From Metellina segmentata (taxonomy: Eukaryota; Arthropoda; Arachnida; Araneae; Tetragnathidae), in contig OX375873.1 in the NCBI GenBank assembly GCA_947359465.1, forward strand, positions 72,615,477 to 72,679,476: a stretch of DNA of 64,000 nt. Reading direction: 5' to 3'. A model generated the notes under the pieces. It had not been told where the DNA came from. It made no database searches and worked only from the letters and a program-made list of their open reading frames with translations. The translations under genes and the position numbers were made by a program. Shown here one piece after another: positions 1-11,300 of the stretch. The stretch's first letter is position 1. Every line of letters starts with the position of its first letter.

Positions 1-1744
1 GGATGTTAGAATGCTTTCTGGAATTTATAACCTTATAAATTCTTAAGGATAACACGAAAGAGTGTTTAAGAGCGAGAACAAGTATCCCAACAATTCTTAC
101 CAATATCCAAAATTGAAAAGGAATTTGAAGATGCATTTATATAAAACTAATGATTCCTTTTGTCCTGTGCCAAAATTTGTATTAAAAATTGAAGCTCGAC
201 AAGTTGTTTCTTTTATCTTTCCTAGCTTAAAATTAAATTTATAATTAATGTGAAGATAATGTACCACAGATATTTCATGCCAAGTTCGGTTACTTGGTAT
301 TATGAGGAGGACAGGAAGGTTTTGAACTTAACAAAGAATATATAAAAAGAAGAAAATAAATATAACAAAGAAGGTTTTAACATTTAGCAAGAATTAAAGC
401 AACAACTGAATTTTTAATCAGAGTACTAAAATAAAATGTAGCCGTGAACTTGATAGGATGTACTGAACTATGAATAATTTGTGTGGTAGTTTTACATTAA
501 TGACATTTATTTATAAATTTAATTATTAAACGTTTATATATAAACTTAATCAATGGCAACTTTTATATTTTAGTTAATGACAACCTTTATCTACTTGATA
601 AATGACATGCATTTACAAATTTAATTAATGACATTGATTTATAAACTAGGTTGTATACTGTGGTTACCACGCGCTTTACTAATCTCATTGAAAATCACAC
701 CGCCCTAACAAGTATAGATTTTGCAAAGGCTTATACTTATTAAGCAGAACATCAGAGATCTCTCTTTAATATGCAGAATCAACATTGGTGAAATAAATGG
801 ATCATAATTAAATGGGAGACAGATTTGAGCTAAAGCTGACTTACTAAGCTATTTATCTTTAAGAAATGTGCTCTTTTGCATAAATATCACTCAAGTAGTA
901 ATATAATATTCTTTAAATTTATATTAATTGATCTTTGAATCTTAACTCTAAAAATATATGCATGATGCATTCGAAAATCCTATTAAATATTTCAATACCC
1001 CTAATATTATTGGTTCACTTTTTATTTGCGGCAATCGTTAGTTGCCACGATAATTTATATATGCATAGAGGTAATGGACAGTTTTTAAATGAGTAATTTA
1101 TGCTTTCGTCTTGTAAATTTCCTCTTGTATTGGATCAGCATACAAACAACGGTTAATTTTAAAGTAGTTTATGCAATCTTCTTTAATATTGTAAAAGGAA
1201 GTGTTTGTTTCTTTACGCAAAGTCCTGACGAATCTATGGCACTTACAGTAATGGGATTTGGCACACAGGTAGTCCGAATTTTTTGCAATTTTAAGGTTGC
1301 GGCGAATTTTAAAATTCAATCTAGAACATTTTTGAATGCATTTAATGAAATTTAATTATTATTGTTTTCTTTGGAATGGCAACACCATAAAGAGATGACA
1401 GATTCTAAATTAATTTTTTTTCCGTTTTTATTTTGCGCGGAGGAATGATTTTCCAGCAGACAATAAAATATAAAGTTTAACTTTCATTAAGTAGTTAATT
1501 TTCTATTTCTAATTTTCTTTTTTCAACAAAAGAAAGCAAAGAAAATAAAAAACATTTTGGCTGGTATTATGAAGTTCTTTTTGTAAAATCGGGATCGTTA
1601 AAGGTAGATTGAAAATTTCAACGGATTTGAAATCTGAGGAAAATTTGACAGCAAATAGATACATTATAAGTTTAATTTTCTTTTAATAAATAATTTTTGA
1701 ATTAAAAATTTATGTTTTCGTAAGAGATTGTGACGTCATACCGA
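1..1744. other. AT-rich stretch, no gene seen
   Basis: No coding exon, RNA gene or bounded repeat is recognisable. The short open frames here are low complexity and show no family motif. It could be intronic sequence of the nAChR gene whose exon lies at 3652..3832 on the minus strand, since the next exons of that gene would lie to the left, but none was found. Confidence 0.5.
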
Positions 1745-2240
1745 ATTCATATTTGGTTTGCGAATCAAACAAACACCACGGGGAACTCCGTTATGGCTGT
1801 TATCAATTTGCGAAGCAAACCATAGTCCATGATATTATAAACCATAGTTCATGATAAATAATTTGGTTTGCAAAACAAACCAAATTGGAATTCGCAGGAA
1901 ATTCATTCCAATAGGCTAGGAATTTCCAGTTGATTTGAATTTGGTTTCCATTTGGTGCATTTGATTTCCATTTGGTTTGCAAGGCAAACCATAGTTCATA
2001 ATATTCATAATTTGGTTTGCTTCGCAAACCAAATTGGAATTAGCAGGGAATTAATTACAATAGGCTACAAATTTCCATTTGGTTTGCGAAGCAAACCAAT
2101 ACCATGTGCAACGCCATTATGGTTGTTATCCAATAGGCTACGAATTCGTATGGAAATTCGTAGCAATCACTGGGGGTTAGCGAGCTGTGGTCACACGAAA
2201 AGAACTGTAACGTGCTGGCCACGAAGTGGCAAGTTACCAA
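1745..2240. repeat. Cluster of TTTGGTTTGC/GCAAACCAAA palindromes, Helitron-related
   Basis: At least six palindromic blocks of the type TTGGTTTGCGAAGCAAACC, some decayed, occur at about 1752, 1808, 1862, 1972, 2010 and 2078. They are separated by short spacers that also repeat (for example the 'ggaattcgcaggaaattcattccaataggct' type spacer). The block ends with GGGGGTTAGCGAGCTGTGG near 2170, which resembles the pre-terminal sequence of the Helitron copy at 36565..37953, where the same palindrome occurs three times. I read it as a decayed or rearranged 3' region of the same family. No CTAG terminator with a GC hairpin survives here. Confidence 0.6.
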
Positions 2241-3651
2241 TAAATAATATCTCTACACTGTTCCTCGTTTTTTAATGTAAGCCATTCTCTAAGCAAACAG
2301 TAATTTAGACAATCACTCTTTTTATGACACGCATTTCCTCTTAAAAACGTAGAAGCCTATTTTAATGGTTACTTTGATAAATGCGCTTTGCTCTTCCTAA
2401 AAACGTTCGTTGGATCCTTATCGACGGAACCTTTAAAAAAAGACCGAAGACCAAAACAAAAAATGGCAATGTGACATTCGGTTCGAAATGTAGCTGAAAA
2501 CACTACATTATACATTCAGTTTCGAGACTCCCGAGACTGAATAACGTTCGCACAGATCTTTGTCGGAAAAGAAAAAATATATCATGGTAACGTGTGTATC
2601 ATTGTCTTACGGGAGTAAGGAAATTTATTTGACACTATACAACAAGCATTTTAATATTAGATAGTTAAGTTATTTTTATTCATATTAATTAAAATATTCA
2701 TTCTTCAAATATTGTATTTATCTATAATATTTTTTTAACTAAACATATTCTATATGATTTCCATAAAGGTCTATTAGGGACATTCCATTCACACTGCACA
2801 TAAAAAGAGGCATTTAAATATCGACCCCCGCCATTCTAAATAATTTAGCGATTTTATTGCCCAGTCACATGCAAGAAAATACGAAACATTTTAGGTTCCA
2901 CTTGCCACAATTATATTATTTATATTAATTTCAAATTTGAAAAATTATGTCAGTGTCCTTTTGAATACAATAATTCAATTCGACCTTTGACCCTAAATTT
3001 GAAGAAAGAGTATAAATATTTTTTTTTCTGCTTTTGTATTTTTAAATAATACAAATGCAGAAAAAACGTTAATACATTTTTATCGAACAGAATTGTGTAA
3101 TACAGCATTAAAAAGATACATTTGACTTCAAAAGAATTCTAAATTTATCCAATTGGACAATTAGATTTTGAGATGGAGCAATTTAATAGATCATCATTAA
3201 AAACCACCCAATTTTTTAAATTTAAAATTAATATAAAGAAAAAAAATTGCAAGTAAAAGATTAAAATTGTTCCTTTTGCTTATATAAGACTGGACATCAG
3301 AACTGCTGTTTTAAAAAATTGAATGTGATAGGGTTGTGTCGACTAATTCCATGATTTATACATATTTTTAAATTGTGTCTATTTTGCTGAATGTATTTTT
3401 ATGAATGATTTTTATTGAAACTTATCCGTAAAATTATATCCGCTGTACTAGAAAAAATTAAATGGCAGTTGTGTCAAAACCTCAATATCAATGCTTTTCA
3501 AGATACATCGAATATTATTAATTTTTTCGGTTAACTTTTCTGTGGAATGCCCATTCACATCTTGACGACTTTCTCCCACAGAAGAGGTTTAACTCTGATT
3601 TTCCTACATCCAATACAGTCTGATCAAAGTAGCTTGTATTGAGGTAATTAC
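2241..3651. other. AT-rich stretch, no gene seen
   Basis: I see nothing codable. By position it is probably intron 3' of the nAChR exon (minus strand), but the next receptor exon (loop F region through the first transmembrane segment) was not recognised in it. Confidence 0.4.
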
Positions 3652-3832
3652 ATGATATCCATCGTAGGTCCAAGATCCAAATTTCATTAGGCAGCTTTGT
3701 CTGTCAAAGGGGAAATACTTGACATCTATCTGGCAGGAACTCTTATAGATGGCCGGCGGATTCCAGACAACACGACCTGTGCTATGAATAATCGCTTTGG
3801 TCATGATGGTCACTTCATAATTGCCATCAGCG
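3652..3832 (-). CDS. Nicotinic acetylcholine receptor subunit, single internal exon (Cys-loop)
   Basis: This is one internal exon of a pentameric ligand-gated cation channel subunit, the nicotinic acetylcholine receptor of synaptic membranes. It encodes part of the extracellular ligand-binding domain: ADGNYEV, then [24 protein letters not shown] and [12 protein letters not shown]. The two cysteines of [16 protein letters not shown] are separated by 13 residues, the spacing that defines the Cys-loop. On the minus strand the exon is preceded by a polypyrimidine tract and AG (tttctttcag, ending at 3833) and followed by a GTAATT donor (from 3651), giving a 181-bp exon that starts one base into the phase and ends on a complete codon. 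The frame is intact and conserved residues are present, so it looks functional. Flanking exons were not found; 5' exons should lie at higher coordinates and 3' exons at lower ones, probably outside the window. Whether the subunit is alpha or beta cannot be told, because the vicinal-Cys loop C is not in this exon. Confidence 0.93.
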
Positions 3833-4294
3833 CTGAAAGAAAAGATCAGTTGTTTCAAATATAGATAAATACAGTTTGCACTATTCAAAAATTAAGCTAT
3901 GCATAGTATTAATTCCTTCTATACACCGGTATTTATATATTTCGCAAACATACGTGGCACAGAAATCGAAAGCATTTGAAAATTGATGAATGGCATATAA
4001 AAACATCTCCTACACAGTTACATTAAAAAAAATTCAAAATTTAAATAGTTTACTCAGGCGGAGGTTAATGTAACTAATACAAACCTTTTTTCGGGAAAGT
4101 GTTAGGGTTCTTTTTATTTATTGTTGATGGTAAAGTGAAAAAATTGCATAGATATAATCATCATATCTTCCAATGTGATAAAAAAACTGAAAACAAACCA
4201 AATCCAAATACACATTTAATGTTAATTACAACTTAAGAGATACATATTTTCTGCGGTCTTAATTCTTGTACATTTCAGACTTAATGACACATTA
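3833..4294. other. No gene seen
   Basis: AT-rich, presumed intron upstream of the nAChR exon. It begins with the splice acceptor tract on the minus strand. Nothing else is recognisable. Confidence 0.4.
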
Positions 4295-4603
4295 AGGTAA
4301 TTCCGGGTGAGACGCCCCATCGGTAGAGATGCCCCGCATGATGAAATTTTGAAACTTTACGCTAGGTAGATCTACTAGTTCCAGGGATGTGTCAGTTAGA
4401 TATTGTTTGGTGTGCTGTGAAAGTTTTGATAGCAATCACAACATTTCAAGTAAGTACCATGTTTTTTCTACTCCGTTATAAGATTGATGTTGTAGTGCAA
4501 GGGTGGCACTAGATAATTTTAATGAATTTTTTTTTTATGTAAGCATAAAAACCTGTAGTCAATCCACTTTAGGCAGTGTACCGCCATCTTTGCTGTCTTG
4601 TAC

Positions 4604-5357
4604 GAGGGTTGTTCAATAAGTAATAAGACTAATTTTACTGTTGCGAAACCACTCATCACAGTATTGATTTCTGTGGAATTAAGAAATGTTGCTGGTCTGT
4701 TCTAACAAAAAAAGTCGATAGATGCATATGAGCTGATGTGGCAGAGTGTCACGTGACTAAACGCAAGCTTGTTTCAACGCGTCACCTCACCTCACCTCCG
4801 AGCCTTTAAACAGCGTTATGGGATTAAATTTTGTGTCATTTTGCAAAAATAGGCATCGGACACTTTTAGCTTGATACGCGGGGCTTTCCACGATGAAGCA
4901 GTATCTAGGGCAAGTGTTTTTCAGGACAACATGCCTGATGGTAGTCGCTTCTGCGTTGATCACTGTCTCTGTGATGGACGTTGAAGACCTTCCCTCGCTA
5001 TCAAGATCTTCCACAATTTTGCCTTCCTTCTTAAAAGTTTTATGCCAGCAAAAAACACTTACCCCCGACATGGTTTCATCGTGGAAAGCCTTGCGTATCA
5101 TGCTAAAAAGGTCCGATGCCGATTTTTGCAAACGAACACAAAATTTAATCCCATAACGCTGTTCAAAGGCTCGGAGGTGCAGTTCGGTGACGCGTCGAAA
5201 CAAGCTTGCGTTTAGTCACGTGACACTCTGCCACATCAGCTCATATGCATCTATCGACTTTTTTTGTTAGAACAGACCAGCAACATTTCTTTATTCCACA
5301 GAAATTAATAGTGTGATGAGTGGTTTCGCGACAATATAAAATTAATCTTATTACTTA
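4604..5357 (-). mobile_element. Foldback mariner-like element with about 240-bp inverted arms
   Basis: The left arm (about 4620..4866) and right arm (about 5115..5357) are inverted copies, roughly nine bases in ten identical by eye, leaving a unique centre of about 250 bp. The left terminus is ACGAGGGTTGTTCAATAAGT, a typical mariner-like terminus. The matching right terminus is interrupted: its inner part ends at ...TTATTACTTA (5357) and its tip resumes at 6995 as TTGAACAACC. The right arm encodes the N-terminal helix-turn-helix of a mariner transposase, and the left arm carries an inverted copy of part of that coding segment. No catalytic domain is present, so the element is non-autonomous. 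Transcription across it would form a long hairpin. Confidence 0.8.
4787..5203 (-). pseudogene. Mariner transposase N-terminal fragment (HTH)
   Basis: The open frame of 138 codons has clear similarity only in its first two thirds: a segment with EQRYGIKFCVRL, SVFCWHKTFKK and DSEGRSST, the pattern of the N-terminal helix-turn-helix (HTH_48 type) of mariner transposases. The residue order fits a DNA-binding domain that recognises the terminal inverted repeats. The DDD/DDE catalytic domain, which would follow, is absent; the frame instead runs into the inverted left arm. It is therefore a remnant inside a foldback element, not an active gene. The start chosen is simply the first ATG of the open frame. 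Confidence 0.75.
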
Positions 5358-5878
5358 CTAGCAAAATACCCGACCTTACTCGGTTTGAATTCGTTTACTC
5401 TAGATTGAAGAGATAATCAAAATATATAATGACTTACGTTTTTTTGTAGAGTAAAAATTTATTTTAACACCTTTCGCCATCTTTATATTTTCTACAACTT
5501 ACTTTGGACACAAATCCTACACATGCATATCCATTCAAGTAATACATTTCACATACATCGCACAATTGCTGTATGACAAAGCTCAAAAAGACGAAAGGTG
5601 ATACTAAGGTTACTACTATAAAAGACGATTTATAGGAAGATTTGGAATTCCCTTTCTTAAGTTGTTTTCATGTGCAACTCAATTAATTAAAATTACGATT
5701 TACGGCGAGTGCTCTCGCACTCATAGTCAACAAAACAATATTTTTTTACCTGTGGCACTCTTGCCTCCGGTATGCGACATTGTGAAATTTTGCAATCTTC
5801 TCCTGCCATTACTACAACGAATTTTTTAATGTTGGAAAAAGTTCTAGTTTGGATTTTTAAACATTATTATTATTTCAA

Positions 5879-5988
5879 TAACGACATTATTCTTTAAATA
5901 ACGGCATTATTCTTTAAATAACGGCATTATTCTTTAAATAACGGCATTATTCTTTAAATAACGGCATTATTCTTTAAATAACGGCATA
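5879..5988. repeat. 20-bp tandem repeat, about 5.5 copies
   Basis: The unit TAACGGCATTATTCTTTAAA repeats with exact 20-base period; the first copy has one substitution (gac for ggc). It lies inside the unclassified insertion. There are no spacers, so it is a minisatellite, not a CRISPR-like array. Confidence 0.95.
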
Positions 5989-6854
5989 ACTACACTTAAA
6001 ATTTACTGAAAATTTATACTGACTTACCTAACATTTTCAAGTCTAATACTTTGTGGTGCTGTTGGGTGTGATGAGAAGGAAAACACATTTATTAAAATAA
6101 TAAATATTTAAAACAGGAAACAGCGAAGTAAAACAAAATAAAAGTTGTCGTAAAAAATTGTTCCAAAGATATTAATTTGTGATTCAATTTTATCTCTTGA
6201 TCTCGCACAGTTGCCACAACTTACAACTAAAAGTGTACAAAATTTAGAAATGTGAAATTAATTCAGAGCGAAAGAACCAGAAAAAATATCACTGCTCGCG
6301 CGATCGTGTTCATTCTCGTTTCATTGAAAAATATCGTCTGTCCCAAATTTTCGGAAATCGTTTTCATTGCGCAAAGAATAAAAATAAGACTCGAAATAAA
6401 TGACGTATCAGAAATGAAATTCCATAAAAAAAAAATTTTTTTTGAAGAATAATTACTTTTTCAGCAGTACTGGTAAAGCAATCGAATTAATCGTAATATT
6501 CAATAGACATTCCAATTTTTCCAAAACTACCAAATTTTGGTTGATTTAAGTATACTTACTCAGGTGTTTTAGCATGAAACCCGTCTAAATATAACAATAA
6601 AGAAATGTTTAATATTGCATTCACTACATTATTAGATAATGTATAAAATAAAATACAATGCAATCAAATATCTGGAATACAATTTATGTGATGCCTACAC
6701 AAACACACAAACACAAAATCGAGCATAGAACAGAAAGACGGACAGACAGACTTTCGCAACCAATTCCACTCACTAAATCAAGATAAGTATTCTCTGTATG
6801 CAAATTTCCATGAAAATATCTTAAACCGCGTGGACGTGTATAGGGCACAACATA

Positions 6855-6880
6855 CAGACAGACAGACAGACAGACAGACA
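6855..6880. repeat. (CAGA)n microsatellite
   Basis: A run of the tetranucleotide CAGA, with a shorter related tract at about 6740. It lies near the right end of the unclassified insertion. Confidence 0.95.
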
Positions 6881-7654
6881 CCAAACGAGAAAAAGGCGGA
6901 TTCGGCATCAGAAGGGTCCAAAACGGATAGAAAACTTGAAATGCGTCGAAAATATTGAATGTACAAACAAACACTCCATTCTTATTTATATAGATTGAAC
7001 AACCTACATACTTCAGACAGTTGCCAAGGCACCTCTCCCATACCAAAAGGACAGACGCCCCACATATATTCGGGTGATATGTCCCACATACATTTTCAAG
7101 GAGAGATTACTTTTAGTTGTTTAAATTTCAAATTAAAACTTTTAAAATCATATTGTGTTATCATGTTGTCATATTGTTAACAAAATGTCATAATATTTGT
7201 AAATTGTTAAAATTAGATTTATTGATTTAGATTATAATTTATCAAATGAAATTCAAGATATAATTTGAGGTTTGGTTAACGAAGAAATAAATTTTGTGAC
7301 ACATTCCTATTTATATATTATTGTGTATTTTTGTTTTATAATTAATTTTAAGTCTTCAAATTTTGTTTTTGTATTGTTGAAATTTTGGGATCATTTATTT
7401 TTTTACTCTGGGTTACATTAAAATTAAATGAAATTTAACTTAACAATCGGAAATATTTTTTTTCTATATAATATCCATCGTAAATTACCTGTTAGATAAT
7501 TTAAACTTTTGGTTTGAAATTAATTAAATTTACAATTTCTTGGTACAATGCTTCTTGATTTTCCCAAGAACACATCCAAGAAAAGCAGTTGAAATCCGCC
7601 AACAAACGTAACAAGGTATCAAAAAAGCTGAAGGACAACAATAGTGATCCGACG

Positions 7655-7795
7655 AACATCTGCCTCGAATGTGAGAAAAACTATTATTTTACAAAAGAAT
7701 TGGTAGATTGGATAAAATGTGAAATGTACTAAATGGTTACACGAAATCATGTACAATTTACGTGGACCTGTGCAATATTTGCAGGAAAACAAAAA
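7655..7795 (+). pseudogene. Decayed PHD-like C-terminus of a pogo-type transposase
   Basis: The plus-strand reading gives ICLECEKNYYFTKE, then VDWIKCE, and after a frame change KWLHE. This is the C-x2-C ... W-x2-C ... W-x-H pattern of the PHD-like tail seen in many pogo/jerky-type transposases of invertebrates. The frame is broken by a stop after the third cysteine region and by at least one shift. It agrees with the family call for the enclosing TA-flanked element. The rest of the transposase is not recognisable. Confidence 0.5.
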
Positions 7796-7984
7796 TTAGA
7801 GACGACAAAAAGAAAATTCATAGTTAAATATTTTGTTGTACTTAAATCGCGTAATAATCTTACAATACTTTTTAAACTAAAAATTTTGTAACTTTCTAGC
7901 AAACTGAATTATTTTTTAATAGTTTTAATCTGTTTAACTACAAATTTTGTTTGTTTTATTTTAAGTGTGTTTCATAAAAAACTT

Positions 7985-8034
7985 TTTACATCTGAATATG
8001 TTAATATGTCAATATTAACATATTCAGATGTAAA
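7985..8034. repeat. Perfect 23-bp inverted repeat (hairpin)
   Basis: The arms 7985..8007 and 8012..8034 are perfectly complementary (TTTACATCTGAATATGTTAA...) with a 4-base loop. It lies within the old pogo-like element. Its perfection contrasts with the decay around it, so it may be a recent palindromic insertion or duplication. No function is shown. Confidence 0.9.
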
Positions 8035-8395
8035 TATGTCAATACTTTATAAAGTAATGCTAAGATAGTATTTTCTTAAAATTACTTACTATTAATATAT
8101 TATATGCATCTAAAAGCTTTAATGTTTAAAAAATAGCTGATTTTTACAGGTAGGGCATCTCTACCATGTAACTGAGGCATCTCACCCGAAACTTGGAGAG
8201 AGATGGCCAAATGTAGTGCTGTCACAATTTTATATTTTTCTTTCGAAAATTTACAATATAGTACAAAACAACTATTTAGTATTGATAAACAATAACTATT
8301 ATGTATTGGCACACATTTTCATTTTTATTGTTAATACCCAATTTATTTTATAACGTCTTTACCTTAAGTGGGGCATCTGTCCCGAAATTACTTTA

Positions 8396-11300
8396 TATTG
8401 TATCACATCGTCCCCGCGAAACGTTAAATTTTCTTGAAATATCATTAATTATGTTTTATAACATTGTTGAGCATTTGCTCTTACATCACTATTCATCTGA
8501 CTTTATTTAAATCCCTACTTATGAGTAGGAAGATCATTATGTGCAATTTTAGAAAACTTCAAGCCCAACATTTTCTATCCGATAACTTGAGCTTAGCTGA
8601 TCAGAGTTGAGCTTTTTAAATGAGAATCTGTTCAAAATATAGCGAAGGCATCTTATGTGATTTTGACTTTCGCTGGTTTGTAAAACAGTATCTTACCACA
8701 GTGAAAATACGAAACTAAACATACCGCCGATATATTTTTAACCACTCTTCGTATGGTTCTCTGGGAGAAACACGGGACAATGGAAGAACTAGATTATGGC
8801 TCTAGAATAGAATAAACTTAATTCTCCTTTCATTCGTAAGAGCGCATGACTTTTTATTGCTTCGAAGTAATGTAAAAACCTTTAAACTCTCATTCCAACT
8901 TTCTCTTCCCATTCTTTTCTCCACTATGAGAGTTTATTTTTTTCTTTCCCATACTCTTTCCCCACTTTAATCTCTGTCGAACTACAAAAAGAGTTTAAAT
9001 TCAACGGGGTCAGCTTTTAACAAGATAAATGTTTTCGAATAGTTTTCTGCAGTTTTAAAATATATCTTCGAAGTAGAGCAGTCAACACAAGTAAGGATAT
9101 ATCTTAGAGAATATTTTTATTAAATTTAGTAGATGCATTTCAAAACATCTAATTGTATACATAAGGATATATCAACCCTTATGTAAGAAAAGGAGTGTAT
9201 TTTCCTAAAGATAAAAGACAAAGTTTGAGGATAGTTGTATCATGTACTTATATTAAACAAAATATATAATTCATATATATTGTTTACACAAAGGACATTC
9301 AAAATAATAGGTTGTTGATGGTTCTGTGAACTGTGAAAAATAACTATTTCTCTGTTTAAAACGAATATTTGGACGGAATAAATTGTGTTGCATTCTTTGC
9401 AAATGTTATCATGTTTACAAATAAATTATGTCTTAATACCTTCATCACAACAACAATTGCTATCGATTCAGAAGTGCGTGCGTAGAACACACTTTATTTT
9501 TCTATCCGTTTTATATTAAGATGTAAGGCTGTAATTCTATTCATTCGGAAATTGCATTCGGAAATTTCCTTAGATTGCTTTTACAACCTTGCCTTAAAAT
9601 ATCGCTTATGGACTGCAACAGTGGTATAACTAAAAAATATAAGATGTTGAGGAAAATGGTTTTAGAGTTTTCAATACTACGTAATGCATAGTCTGCTATA
9701 AAATCTAACTTCTGATAACTAGATGGAAATCGTGTAGTTTTTCACATTGAGAAGTGAACGTACTCCAAACATCAATATTTATAGTTGGGCCGCTTTTGCA
9801 CTCCATGAATGGTTCAAGTTCAAAGCTATCTGATAACCTGAATATGTTATTATGATGCATGCATTTTTTATGTACGGAAGAAACTATTTATATTGTATTG
9901 ATATTATTTTGCTACATATTATATCTCTCCATGTTTTAAAAGTTGTTTATGCTCCAATGTGACGTTAATTAAAATATCTATCTACATAAAATTTGTTTAT
10001 TGGATGATGTAATGGGAAAGTAGTTAAAAGTACTTATTGGGCATGATTATTAACTTAAAAAGGTATTGTTTAAGTTAAATAATCACGCCAAGTAAGTCCT
10101 CCCGGTGAGGAAAATACTATCACTCATCCCAGAATTATTTGAATACCTTTATTAATATTACTAAAATTCTATGATATTGTTTTATTACTACAAATGAGTG
10201 AAGTGCAGCTAACTTTACTACACAGGCTAGAAGTTTTTCACCAATTTATTAAAAGCAGTTATCGTTGTAAAAGCATTGCATATTATTTATGAAAACAATA
10301 TACGGCAGTTCAATTTAGAGAAGAACCCTCATCTTTTATAAGATTTATTTTTATGATTTTATAACTTTTAATCTCACTCATTTAGGACATTTAAAACTCA
10401 GTACATCTATGAGAAAGACATTCAATGTGAAAATACTAACAAGACAGTCTGAGATTTTACTTCTGCTGTCCAAATGTTCTCTGATGATGCATATCGGGGA
10501 TTACGTTGAAATGTTGTTTATTGCCGTTTTGGAAACGTTTGATCTAATTGATGTTTACCAATCAATAATCATTAATCGATTCGAAATTTTTATTGGTGAA
10601 ATGTTTAAATCGTATTAAAAAAACAAGCAAACTTGACTCCATTTTTAGAATAAGTACGAGAAATACGTGCTGTATGTGTTCCAAATATTGACCCATTGCT
10701 CACCTACTCGTGTTTGCAAGCTACTATGAGCGACATCTATTAGTTTATGTAGTTGATGGTCTATGGTTTTACCACACGTAGGGCCTATCAGTTATAGCAA
10801 TAACACTATTGCATCTAAAAAATTTTAGACTGTGATCAATGTATTTTTTTGTCTCCAGTCAATTCAGGGAATATCCAGGTAAGTGTTTCCAAATCATAAT
10901 TTCGTTTATATGACTTGAAAGCAAATTTAATACTAAAGTTAGGTATGTATGCTCTACTAGCAACTCGTTTTTAATAGTGGCTTCTAATTTCGCCTGGTGG
11001 GTGGTAGTAGGAACAGGGATAGGCGATATTAGGAACCCACTCTTAAAAATTATCTTGGAAACTTTTTGAAATTTTATTATTTAACTTAAAACGACACATG
11101 TAAAGAAGGTATATGTCCTCTGGAAACCAAAGGAGAATAGTTTCAAGTGATATTCATTTAATTTCCAGCTTGAATTCCCAACCCAGAAGACTGAGATATA
11201 GAGAAATAGTTAGAGTAGGCGATATTTGGAACACCTACCCTATCGTTGCAGAAACAATACCATCATCTATACTTAGGTAGACATAAAATGCCTCTCATAA

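Larger units (their letters stand above)
5358..6994. mobile_element. Unclassified insertion in the mariner right terminus
   Basis: The mariner terminal repeat breaks after ...TTATTACTTA (5357) and resumes at TTGAACAACC (6995), so the sequence between is a later insertion. It begins CTAGCAAAATACCCGACC and ends TTATTTATATAGA. It holds a 20-bp tandem repeat and a (CAGA)n tract but no recognisable protein domain. I recall repeats with such ends (an ACCCG start, cagacaga tract and tatataga end) in many invertebrates, but I do not assign a superfamily. No clear target duplication is visible beyond one or two bases. Confidence 0.6.
4295..8393 (+). mobile_element. Old pogo-like DNA transposon, host to nested insertions
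   Basis: The left end reads AGGTAATTCCGGGTGAGACG after TA (4293-4294). The right end, read on the minus strand, is AAGTAATTTCGGGACAGATG and is followed by TA (8394-8395). Similar GCCCCA/GGGCATC motifs recur internally at about 4330, 7048..7085, 8146..8190 and 8370, like subterminal repeats. The block at 8146..8193 matches the left end even better over its second half, so the true right end could be there. A decayed PHD-like C-terminal segment at 7655..7795 is typical of pogo-type transposases. TA target duplication and this C-terminus suggest the pogo branch of Tc1/mariner. Much of the interior is occupied by a foldback mariner and another insertion, so the original element was shorter. Confidence 0.6.

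Noticed and set aside
1803..2275. Overlapping frames with repeated LVCFANQI / WFAxQT
   Set aside because: They are translations of the TTTGGTTTGC palindrome repeat.
5879..5988. Regular 20-bp repeat resembling a short CRISPR array
   Set aside because: There are no spacers, the period equals the repeat length, and the genome is eukaryotic.
6684..7046. 120-codon minus-strand frame rich in SVCLSVCL
   Set aside because: It is generated by the (CAGA)n microsatellite read in reverse.
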